A stretch of 64,000 nucleotides of DNA from Streptomyces tuirus (GTDB lineage Bacteria > Actinomycetota > Actinomycetes > Streptomycetales > Streptomycetaceae), in contig NZ_AP023439.1 in the NCBI RefSeq assembly GCF_014701095.1, positions 911,001 to 975,000 of the forward strand. Direction: 5' to 3'. A program made the position numbers and the translations under genes. Under the pieces are notes generated by a model. That model did no database searches. It was given only the letters and a program-made list of their open reading frames with translations, and was not told the origin of the DNA. Below, piece by piece: positions 55,466 to 64,000 of the stretch. Positions within the stretch are counted from its first letter, which is position 1. Each line of letters begins with the position of its first letter.

Positions 55466-56290
55466 TCAGTAGCCCCGCTGGCTGGCGTAGAAGACCAGCC
55501 GGTACTTGCCGATCTGCACCTCGTCGCCGTTGTTCAGGGCGACCTGGTCGATCCGCTCCCGGTTCACATACGTGCCGTTCAGGCTGCCCACGTCGGCCAC
55601 CGTGAACGAACCGTCCTGAGCACGACGGAACTCCACGTGCCGCCGGGACACCGTCACGTCGTCCAGGAAGATGTCGCTCTGCGGATGCCGGCCGGCCGTG
55701 GTCAGGTCGCCGTCCAGCAGGAAGCGGCTGCCCGAGTTCGGCCCGCGGCGCACAACCAGGAGCGCGGAGCCCAGCGGCAGCGCGTCGACGGCGGCCTGCG
55801 CCTCCGGCGACAGGGTCGGCATCTGCGTCTGGCCGGTGGTCTCACTGTCGTAGGCCTCGAGACCCGAAATGGAGATCGTGGAGGTCGTCTCGGACGGACG
55901 CTCCGGCGTCGCTCCCGCCCTCAGCGGCGCGCCGCAGTTGGAGCAGAAACGGCTGTTCTCCGCGTTGCGGTTACCGCACCTCGTACACACCAGGGCCGAC
56001 ATGGGATCCTCCTGCCGCGGCTGCCCACCGGGGGCGTTGGACGCATACGGGTCGGAAAACCCTCCACCCGCACTTGAGGTTGACGGTTGCCCGAAACCTA
56101 TGCCGCCGGGCTGCGCAGGGTCAACCGACGGCGCGCCCTGACCACCGGAAACATCGCCGCCCGGGCCGCCGACCTGGTCCCGGAACAGCGGCCGCTGGCC
56201 CTCCGCGTCAGGCTGTGCGCGATGGCGAGCGGTCGCATTGTCGCTGCCTTCTCGCGCGCTCTTGCCGAACAACTTCGCAAACAACTTCAC
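55466..56290 (-). CDS. garA: FHA-domain protein with zinc ribbon, GarA/OdhI-like
   Basis: 274 residues from GTG 56290, with AGGGGA upstream. A zinc ribbon (CTRCGNRNAENSRFCSNCGA) lies near residue 130. A Thr-rich segment PSETTSTISIS follows; an ETT motif of this kind is where serine/threonine kinases phosphorylate GarA/OdhI. The C-terminal FHA domain (residues ~185-265) has AGRHPQSDIFLDD, VSRRHVEF and SLNGTYVN. By homology it binds phosphothreonine and inhibits 2-oxoglutarate metabolism in related genera. The long Gly/Pro/Ser linker is larger than in GarA. Confidence 0.88.
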   Translation of the reverse strand: MKLFAKLFGKSAREGSDNATARHRAQPDAEGQRPLFRDQVGGPGGDVSGGQGAPSVDPAQPGGIGFGQPSTSSAGGGFSDPYASNAPGGQPRQEDPMSALVCTRCGNRNAENSRFCSNCGAPLRAGATPERPSETTSTISISGLEAYDSETTGQTQMPTLSPEAQAAVDALPLGSALLVVRRGPNSGSRFLLDGDLTTAGRHPQSDIFLDDVTVSRRHVEFRRAQDGSFTVADVGSLNGTYVNRERIDQVALNNGDEVQIGKYRLVFYASQRGY

Positions 56291-56480
56291 GGGCGATTCC
56301 CCTTGACCGAAACAGACCCGCCCGTGGGGCAGGACGAACCCTGACTGAACACTCTGGCCGACCCGGACATCCTGACAACGTCCGTCTGCACCAGACAGTT
56401 TCCACCACGCACCGCCCATTCGGTGCGCCGACCCCCCGCAACCTCATGCCCTCGCCGAACGCCGCCCATGCACCCCCGGT

Positions 56481-57428
56481 TCACTGCGAGGACGACCGAG
56501 CGTAGTCAGGCCGCTTCGCTGCTCGCAAGGCGTCCACGACGATGTCGGCGGACCGCTCGATCGAGACGGTCGCCTGTTCCTTCTCGAGAGTCTGCACCAC
56601 ACCTCCGGGGATGTTGAGCGCCGGCTCGAGGTCCTGCGACTTGCCGATGACCTTGAAACGATAGGGCGCGTTGATCTTGTTCCCGTCGACGCCCACGCCC
56701 TTGCCCGAGTCCGTGAGATACGTGCTCGCGACGACCCGTACGCCGTTGACCTGGATCGCCTCCGCACCCGCCGCGCGCAGCTCCTGGATCGCGTCGAGCA
56801 GCATGTCCGCCTCGACCGTCCCCTTCGTGTCCTGGATCGTCATGGTGATGCCGGGCCCCTGCGCGGCCACCGTGCCCGCGAGGATGCCGAGTTGCCTCTC
56901 CTTCTCGATCGTCTGCTTCCGGGCCTCCTCGGCCTGGTCGGAGCTGTTCTCCAGCTCGTCGCGCTGCTTCTCGAGACCTTGCTTCTCGTCCTCAAGACGT
57001 TGAGTACGGTCATCCAGTTCATCGAGGATGCGAACAAGATCTTCCTGACGTGCGCCACGCAGGGCACTGTCGCTGTCGCTGTTCGAGGCCACCTGCACGG
57101 CCAAGCCGAATCCGAGACCGAACAGCAGCACCGCGACGATCAGTTGTGCCCGGGTGACACGCGGCGGCCACACCCCCTGCACCAGCCGCTCCCGCCCGGT
57201 CAGCCGCGGCTCGGGGTCGGGCTTCGGTTCCGGCGTCTGCTGCGGTTCCGCTGCCTGCCGGCGCTCCGGCTCCTCGGGAGTCTCCCGGGCGGCGGGCACC
57301 GTCGCGGGCACCTCCTGGGGCAGCTCCTTGCGCAGCCCGTTCCCGGACCTCGCGCTGTCGTCGCGCGCGTCGCCCCGCTCCTCGGCGGGCTTGACCGGCT
57401 TCTCGTCGTGATCGCTCATCGGCCTCAC
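56481..57428 (-). CDS. DUF881 family membrane protein
   Basis: 315 residues. The GTG at 57428 overlaps the upstream TGA (GTGA), favouring coupled initiation; ATG 57419 (MSDHDEKP) is an alternative. A ~90-residue charged cytoplasmic head precedes one membrane helix (LIVAVLLFGLGFGLAV), a coiled coil (DELDDRTQRLEDEKQGLEKQ) and the extracellular DUF881 domain (GPGITMTIQDTKG, AEAIQVNGVRVV). DUF881 proteins sit near division genes in Gram-positives; the role is unknown. Confidence 0.9.
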   Translation of the reverse strand: MRPMSDHDEKPVKPAEERGDARDDSARSGNGLRKELPQEVPATVPAARETPEEPERRQAAEPQQTPEPKPDPEPRLTGRERLVQGVWPPRVTRAQLIVAVLLFGLGFGLAVQVASNSDSDSALRGARQEDLVRILDELDDRTQRLEDEKQGLEKQRDELENSSDQAEEARKQTIEKERQLGILAGTVAAQGPGITMTIQDTKGTVEADMLLDAIQELRAAGAEAIQVNGVRVVASTYLTDSGKGVGVDGNKINAPYRFKVIGKSQDLEPALNIPGGVVQTLEKEQATVSIERSADIVVDALRAAKRPDYARSSSQ

Positions 57429-57757
57429 GCCCGGAACACGTGCCGGCGGATCGCCGCGGCGTTGGAGAAGATCCGGATGCCGAGGACGACCACCACACCG
57501 GTGGACAGCTGGGCGCCCACGCCCAGCTTGTCGCCCAGAAACACGATCAACGCGGCCACGACCACGTTCGACAGGAACGACACCACGAAGACCTTGTCGT
57601 CGAAGATGCCGTCGAGCATGGCCCGCAGACCGCCGAACACGGCGTCGAGCGCCGCCACGACGGCGATCGGGAGATAAGGCTCGACCACCGCCGGAACCTC
57701 AGGCCGGACCAACAGGCCGGCCACGACTCCCACGACGAGGCCCAGTACGGCGATCAC
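57425..57757 (-). CDS. Small basic family protein (Sbp, DUF1290)
   Basis: 110 residues with about four helices. The family's central segment is YLPIAVVAALDAVFGGLRAM. It overlaps the downstream DUF881 gene by 4 bases and the upstream DUF881 gene by 4 bases, so the three genes form a tightly coupled unit. Such sbp genes occur near ftsZ in Bacillus and Streptococcus. Function unknown. Confidence 0.9.
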   Translation of the reverse strand: MIAVLGLVVGVVAGLLVRPEVPAVVEPYLPIAVVAALDAVFGGLRAMLDGIFDDKVFVVSFLSNVVVAALIVFLGDKLGVGAQLSTGVVVVLGIRIFSNAAAIRRHVFRA

Positions 57758-58659
57758 GATGTGCCCTTCTCGCTCTTCTCAATGCTCGGCTGTGCTGTGC
57801 GTACGGTCACACTCGGTGCGGCAGGCAGCCGGAGGTCGTCCTCCACGGAGATGCCTGTCCTGATGCCGTAGCTCTCGTGCAGCGCGTTCAGATACAACCC
57901 GTCCGCGCTGTTCTGGAACCGCGTGTTCAGCCGGTGCCCGTCCCCCACCGCCTGCACCGTGTACGGCGGTACCAGCGGCTTGTTGTCGACCAGTATGGCG
58001 TCCCCCGCGGCCCTGATCGCGGACAGCGCCGTCAGCCGCTGCCCGTTGATCGAGACGGCCTCGGCGCCCGACTCCCACAGCCCGTTGACCACGCGCTGCA
58101 TGTCCCGGTCACGCACCCGGCCGGTGTCGGAGAAACCGGAGGTCGCACGCGGGTCGCCGTCGCCGCCCGAGGCGGCTTCCTTGGCGTCGTTCACCACGAG
58201 CTTCAGACCGGGGCCGTGCACCGCGACCGCGCCGGACAGGAGGCCGACAAGATCGGAGTCCGCGCTGCCACCGCTGTGCTTCAGCGCCTCGCGTTGCCGT
58301 GCGCTGACGTCCGCGCGCAGCTCGTCGACGGAGTCCTCCAGCTTGTCCGCCGCCTCGGTCTCCTGGTCGATGCGGTCGACCAGCTCTTCCCGCTCCTTGG
58401 CCACGACCGGGGCGGCGACCCGCGCCTGCGCCGCTCCGACGGTCACGACCAGGGCCGCGAGCACCAGACCGGCGGCGAGCCCCAGCTTCGCCCGGAGCGT
58501 CTTCGGCATGCCGCTGTCACCCGCGGCCTTCTTGCGCTCGGCGGCCTCGGCGTATCCGTCGTCGAGGCTGTGGTCCATGACGTTGGTGAGCAACGACATG
58601 GACGCATCCGGGCGCCTGGGCCGCGTGGGTGTGCTCCGAATGGGGGGTTGCTGCGGCAT
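57754..58659 (-). CDS. DUF881 family membrane protein
   Basis: 301 residues from ATG 58659 (MPQQPPIRS); ATG 58599 (MSLLTNVMDH) is a possible shorter start. A ~55-residue head, one membrane helix (LAAGLVLAALVVTVGAAQA), a coiled coil (ELVDRIDQETEAADKLEDSV) and then the extracellular DUF881 domain (GPGLKLVVNDAKEAASG, AEAVSINGQRLTAL). A paralogue of the gene at 56481, on the other side of sbp. Confidence 0.9.
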   Translation of the reverse strand: MPQQPPIRSTPTRPRRPDASMSLLTNVMDHSLDDGYAEAAERKKAAGDSGMPKTLRAKLGLAAGLVLAALVVTVGAAQARVAAPVVAKEREELVDRIDQETEAADKLEDSVDELRADVSARQREALKHSGGSADSDLVGLLSGAVAVHGPGLKLVVNDAKEAASGGDGDPRATSGFSDTGRVRDRDMQRVVNGLWESGAEAVSINGQRLTALSAIRAAGDAILVDNKPLVPPYTVQAVGDGHRLNTRFQNSADGLYLNALHESYGIRTGISVEDDLRLPAAPSVTVRTAQPSIEKSEKGTS

Positions 58660-58766
58660 GCCGCACATCGTCGCACGTCGCGTGCACTACCTCCGAACGG
58701 CCCCACCGGCGTGCCGGACAGGCCCCGTTGGGGACACTTGTCCGGCACGCACGCGTGCAGCCCGTT

Positions 58767-61262
58767 CTACCGGCCGGCGCTGTCCACGACAGCCGACCAT
58801 TCGTCCAGCAGGGCCTGCGCGGAGGCGTCGTCCGGCCCTTCGGCCCACAGGTGGGTCACGGCCTCGGCCGGGTCGGGCAGCACCATCACCCAGCGGCCGT
58901 CGGTCTCCACCACCCGCACACCGTCCGTGGTGTCCACGAAGCGATCTCCGGCCGCTTCGACGACCCGCCGCATCACGAGCCCCTTGACGGCCCACGGGGT
59001 GGCCAGGTCTCGCTTCAGGACGTGCGCCCGCGGAATGCGCGCGTCGATCTGGCTGAGCGTGAGCTGCGTCCGGGCCACGAGTCCGATGAGCCGCACGAAG
59101 GCCGCGGTGGCGTCGTACACGCTGCTGAACTCGGGGACGATGAAGCCGCCCTTTGCGTCGCCGCCGAAGATCGTCCCTTCCTCACCGCCGACGCGCGTGA
59201 GGTCGTCGGGAGAGGTGGTCGTCCACTCGACCTGTGTCCCGTGGTACGCCGCCACCTGCTCGGCGATCCGGGTCGTGGTCACCGGCAGCGCGACCCGCCC
59301 ACTGCGCCGCTCGGCGGCGACCAGGTCCAGCATCACGAGCAGCGCCCGGTCGTCCTCGATGATCCGCCCCTTCTCGTCGACGAGCGACAGCCGCTCACCG
59401 ACCGGGTCGAACCGCACACCGAACGCGGCTCCCGAGGACGCCACGATCTCCCCGAGTCGCACCATTCCCGACCGCCGCATGTCGGCCGTCTCGGTCGGCC
59501 TGGACTCGTCGAGACCGGGGTTGATCGTCAGCGAGTCGACTCCGAGCTTGCCGAGCAGGCTCGGCAGCACCAGTCCCGCGCTTCCGTTGGAGGCGTCCAC
59601 GACCACCTTCAGCCCGGAGTCCGCGATCCCGGTCGTGTCGACGTTGCGCAGCAGCGACCCGGTGTACGAGTCGAAGACACTGGCCGGGAAATGCAGGTCA
59701 CCGATCTCACCGGGGAAGGCCCGGCGGTACTCCTGCCGCGCGAACACCCGGTCCAGCTTCCGCTGGCTGCCCTGCGAGAGGTCGGCACCCTGCCCGTCGA
59801 AGAACATGATGTCGACGGAGTCCGGAACACCGGGCGTGGTACGGATCATGATGCCGCCCGCACTGCCACGCGCGGTCTGCTGCCGGGCCACGGGCAGCGG
59901 CACGTTCTCGAGGTCCCGCACGTCGATCGCGCTGGCCTGCAGCGCGGAGATCACCGCCCGCTTCAACGCACGGGCACCACGCGAGTGGTCCCGCGCCGTG
60001 GTGACGGTCGAGCCCTTCTTCAGCGTCGTGGCGTACGCGCCGGCGAGACGCACCGCGAGTTCCGGCGTGATCTCCACGTTGAGGATGCCGGAGACCCCAC
60101 GGGCACCGAAGAGGTGCGCCTGGCCCCTGGATTCCCAGATCACCGAGGTGTTGACGAAGGCACCGGCCTCGATGGTCTTGAACGGGTAGACCCGGACATT
60201 GCCCTGGACGATCGATTCTTCACCGATCAGGCACTCATCACCGATGACCGCCCCGTCCTCGATCCGCGCCGCGCGCATGATGTCGGTGTTCTTACCGACC
60301 ACGCAGCCGCGCAGATTGCTGTGGGGCCCCACGTAGACGTTGTCGTGGACGACGGCCTTGTGCAGAAACGCGCCGCTCTTGACGACCACGTTGGAGCCCA
60401 CGACGGTGTGCTCGCGGATTTCGGAGCCGGCTTCGACCTTGGCGTAGTCGCCGATATAGACGGGTCCACGGAGTACGGCGTCGGGATGGACCTCCGCTCC
60501 TTCGGCGACCCAGACGCCCGGGGAGATTTCGAACCCGTCGATGTCGACGTCGACCTTGCGCTCCAGGACATCGGCCTGCGCCTTCACATAGCTCTCGTGC
60601 GTGCCGACGTCCTCCCAGTAGCCCTCGGCGATGTAGCCGTAGATGGGCTTGCCTTCCTTCATCAGCTGCGGGAAGACGTCACCGGACCAGTCGACGGGAA
60701 CATCGGGCTCGACATAGTCGAAGACCTCGGGCTCCATCACATAGATGCCGGTGTTCACGGTGTCGGAGAAGACCTGGCCCCAGGTGGGCTTCTCGAGGAA
60801 GCGCTCCACCTTGCCTTCCTCGTCGACAATGGTGATACCGAATTCAAGCGGATTGGGCACACGCGTCAGACAGACCGTGACCAGCGCGCCCTTCTCCTTG
60901 TGGAAATTGATGAGCTCGGTGAGGTCGAAATCCGTCAGCGCATCGCCGGAGATGACGAGGAAGGCATCGTCCTTCAGCGCTTCCTCGGCGTTCTTGACGC
61001 TTCCGGCGGTACCGAGTGGCTTCTCCTCGTTGGCATAGGTGAGCTCCATACCGAGCTCTTCGCCGTCACCGAAGTAGTTCTTGACGAGCGAAGCCAGGAA
61101 CTGGACAGTCACGACTGTTTCGTTGAGCCCATGCCTTTTGAGCAGCCGAAGAACATGCTCCATGATCGGCCGGTTGGCCACCGGCAGGAGCGGCTTGGGC
61201 ATGCTTGAGGTCATCGGACGAAGGCGCGTGCCTTCGCCTCCGGCCATCACGACGGCCTTCAT
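58767..61262 (-). CDS. Mannose-1-phosphate guanylyltransferase fused to a degenerate phosphomannomutase domain
   Basis: 831 residues. GAGGAGGA precedes ATG 61262. Residues 1-~230 are a nucleotidyltransferase ([38 protein letters not shown]). A left-handed beta-helix follows at ~250-370. The last ~450 residues have the phosphohexomutase fold but lack its motifs: the phospho-Ser loop (usually TASHNP) reads RTTPGVPDS, the metal loop (DGDGDR) reads DPVGER, and the sugar loop (GEESGH) reads GGDAKGG. The mutase half is therefore probably inactive. The enzyme should make GDP-mannose for glycans; S. coelicolor SCO1388 is a likely orthologue. Confidence 0.9.
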   Translation of the reverse strand: MKAVVMAGGEGTRLRPMTSSMPKPLLPVANRPIMEHVLRLLKRHGLNETVVTVQFLASLVKNYFGDGEELGMELTYANEEKPLGTAGSVKNAEEALKDDAFLVISGDALTDFDLTELINFHKEKGALVTVCLTRVPNPLEFGITIVDEEGKVERFLEKPTWGQVFSDTVNTGIYVMEPEVFDYVEPDVPVDWSGDVFPQLMKEGKPIYGYIAEGYWEDVGTHESYVKAQADVLERKVDVDIDGFEISPGVWVAEGAEVHPDAVLRGPVYIGDYAKVEAGSEIREHTVVGSNVVVKSGAFLHKAVVHDNVYVGPHSNLRGCVVGKNTDIMRAARIEDGAVIGDECLIGEESIVQGNVRVYPFKTIEAGAFVNTSVIWESRGQAHLFGARGVSGILNVEITPELAVRLAGAYATTLKKGSTVTTARDHSRGARALKRAVISALQASAIDVRDLENVPLPVARQQTARGSAGGIMIRTTPGVPDSVDIMFFDGQGADLSQGSQRKLDRVFARQEYRRAFPGEIGDLHFPASVFDSYTGSLLRNVDTTGIADSGLKVVVDASNGSAGLVLPSLLGKLGVDSLTINPGLDESRPTETADMRRSGMVRLGEIVASSGAAFGVRFDPVGERLSLVDEKGRIIEDDRALLVMLDLVAAERRSGRVALPVTTTRIAEQVAAYHGTQVEWTTTSPDDLTRVGGEEGTIFGGDAKGGFIVPEFSSVYDATAAFVRLIGLVARTQLTLSQIDARIPRAHVLKRDLATPWAVKGLVMRRVVEAAGDRFVDTTDGVRVVETDGRWVMVLPDPAEAVTHLWAEGPDDASAQALLDEWSAVVDSAGR

Positions 61263-61376
61263 GTCGGAAGCGTCCTCCTCAAAGAGACGGTCTAGCCGAC
61301 TTCCCCCGCCAGGATTGTCCCTCACTTATCCAGCACGGGCCATCGCTCCGCTACGGCAGCAGGACCATCCGAGAGT

Positions 61377-61985
61377 TCAATCGGCCATGGCGTCCGCACG
61401 GACCAGGCGGCGGACTTGTACCACGTAGAGGACTCCTGCCCACCAGTACAGCGTTGTACCCCATCCGGCGAACGCCCATCCGAAAATGGCAGCCAGTGAC
61501 GAGATCCATCCGCTTCCGTCACTGAGCAGAAGCAGGGGGAAGGCGTACATCAGGTTGAAGGTGGCGGCCTTGCCCAGGAAGTTCACCTGGGGCGGCGGAT
61601 AGCCGTGCCGGCGGAGGATGCCCACCATGATCAGCAGAACCAGCTCCCGCGCCAGAAGTGCAGCGGTCAACCAGAGGGGCAGAATCTCCCGCCAGGTGAG
61701 GCCGACCAGGGTCGAGAGAATGTAGAGCCGGTCAGCCGCGGGGTCGAGGAGCCGGCCGAGGCTGCTGATCTGGTTCCAGCGCCGGGCGAGCTTGCCGTCC
61801 AGATAGTCGCTGACGCCGCTCAGGGCCAGCACCAGGAGGGCCCACCCGTCACTCTTGGGCCCACCGAACTCAGGACGCAGGATCAGCCACAGGAAGACGG
61901 GCACACCGACGAGGCGGGCCATGCTGAGGATGTTCGGGATGGTGAGCACACGGTCCGTCTGGACGCGAGTCTCCTGAACCTCCAC
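61377..61985 (-). CDS. CDP-alcohol phosphatidyltransferase, eukaryote-like cardiolipin synthase candidate
   Basis: 202 residues from GTG 61985, with GGAGG 7 bases upstream. About five membrane helices. The CDP-alcohol phosphatidyltransferase motif D-G-x2-A-R-x8-G-x3-D-x3-D is DGKLARRWNQISSLGRLLDP followed by AAD. In S. coelicolor the gene in this position (SCO1389, from memory) encodes a eukaryote-like cardiolipin synthase that joins CDP-diacylglycerol to phosphatidylglycerol; a PgsA-type product is the alternative. It is the last gene before the rRNA operon. Confidence 0.88.
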   Translation of the reverse strand: MEVQETRVQTDRVLTIPNILSMARLVGVPVFLWLILRPEFGGPKSDGWALLVLALSGVSDYLDGKLARRWNQISSLGRLLDPAADRLYILSTLVGLTWREILPLWLTAALLARELVLLIMVGILRRHGYPPPQVNFLGKAATFNLMYAFPLLLLSDGSGWISSLAAIFGWAFAGWGTTLYWWAGVLYVVQVRRLVRADAMAD

Positions 61986-62046
61986 CCGGGGGCCTCCTGT
62001 GGGAAACGAGCCAACGATGCTCCCTGACCTTACCTCAACGCAAAAA

Positions 62047-62085
62047 AGCTCCGGCTCTCGGGCTGTATGCCCAAGAGCCGGAGCT
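62047..62085 (-). terminator. rRNA operon terminator with T-tract
   Basis: AGCTCCGGCTCT pairs with AGAGCCGGAGCT (plus a partly paired inner stem), and on the minus strand it is followed by six T residues. A classical Rho-independent terminator at the end of the 5S gene. Confidence 0.95.
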
Positions 62086-62091
62086 ATAAAA

Positions 62092-62213
62092 GGAGTTCGG
62101 CGGCGTCCTACTCTCCCACAGGGTCCCCCCTGCAGTACCATCGGCGCTGTAAGGCTTAGCTTCCGGGTTCGGAATGTAACCGGGCGTTTCCCCTACGCTA
62201 TAACCACCGAAAC
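62092..62213 (-). rRNA. rrf: 5S ribosomal RNA
   Basis: Reads on the minus strand from GTTTCGGTGGTTATAGCGT at 62213 to the CCGCCGAACTCC end near 62092. It contains the conserved CGAACCCGGAAGCTAAGC region and GGTACTGCAGGGG. About 120 bases, as expected. The terminator lies just beyond it. Confidence 0.96.
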
Positions 62214-62301
62214 ACTATGAAACTGTCGAACAATGCCGCACCACGTGTGGCACGTGGGGCTGTTCGTGGTTTCAGAACCAACACAGTGGACGCGAGCAAC
62301 T

Positions 62302-64000
<1,699 letters not shown>

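Overview
The window is chromosomal DNA of a Streptomyces or very close actinomycete. It is GC-rich with strong third-position GC in the coding frames, GTG starts are frequent, and many genes sit directly behind a TAnnnT box with no leader. Marker genes agree: a third divergent EF-Tu (tuf3), DUF5999, DUF3037/HipA and DUF1707 proteins, a sugar ABC operon with no ATPase gene, and the FHA/MerR/DUF881/small-basic-protein cluster. From memory, the order tuf3 - uppP - fabG-like pair - gcvP - dinB - FHA protein - mannose-1-P guanylyltransferase - cardiolipin synthase - rRNA matches the SCO1321 to SCO1389 arm of S. coelicolor. No alignment was run.

Layout. 1-4.1 kb: the end of a chimeric sigma-like/zinc-finger/ricin-lectin protein, a doubtful small gene, a minisatellite, a hotdog thioesterase and a membrane-anchored protein. 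4.2-16.3 kb: MFS exporter, spermidine-synthase-like protein, tuf3, a VTT-domain membrane protein, a thiolase divergent from an HxlR regulator, uppP, DUF4291, a SnoaL-like gene disrupted by a 32-bp tandem duplication and followed by a 60-bp repeat array, lnt, a Gfo/Idh oxidoreductase and a DinB-like protein. 16.4-25.5 kb: lipoprotein, ung, peptide-type binding lipoprotein, two short-chain dehydrogenases, a calcium-binding-like surface protein, the DUF3037/HipA pair, a Rieske lipoprotein, an isochorismatase-fold protein lacking its catalytic residues, and a PPOX protein.

25.6-37.3 kb is rich in regulator/effector pairs: LysR/EamA, MocR/PPOX and PadR, two further EamA exporters (one behind a possible leader peptide), a Clp-N protein, PhzF, a CPBP protease and a GCS2 ligase. 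37.8-46.2 kb: an unknown protein, a cluster of dyads, DUF5999, the last third of a LacI regulator, and a xylan operon (binding protein, two permeases, secreted GH10 xylanase) behind a perfect TCGAAA-g-TTTCGA operator, then a large APC permease. 46.2-52.9 kb: DUF1707 protein, two Mop-fold proteins, gcvP under a tandem glycine riboswitch, a PRC-barrel protein and DNA polymerase IV.

53.1-62 kb is a conserved minus-strand housekeeping block linked to growth control and the envelope: MerR, bifunctional nuclease, FtsR-like MerR, GarA-like FHA protein, DUF881, small basic protein, DUF881, a guanylyltransferase fused to a degenerate phosphomannomutase domain, and a cardiolipin-synthase-type enzyme. 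An rRNA operon on the same strand (5S and the 3' part of 23S) closes the window.

I see no prophage, insertion sequence, CRISPR array, tRNA or large biosynthetic cluster. The most unusual items are the duplication-frameshifted SnoaL gene with its gene-tail repeat array, the LacI fragment beside the xylan operon, the isochorismatase-like protein without its nucleophile, and two candidate leader ORFs.
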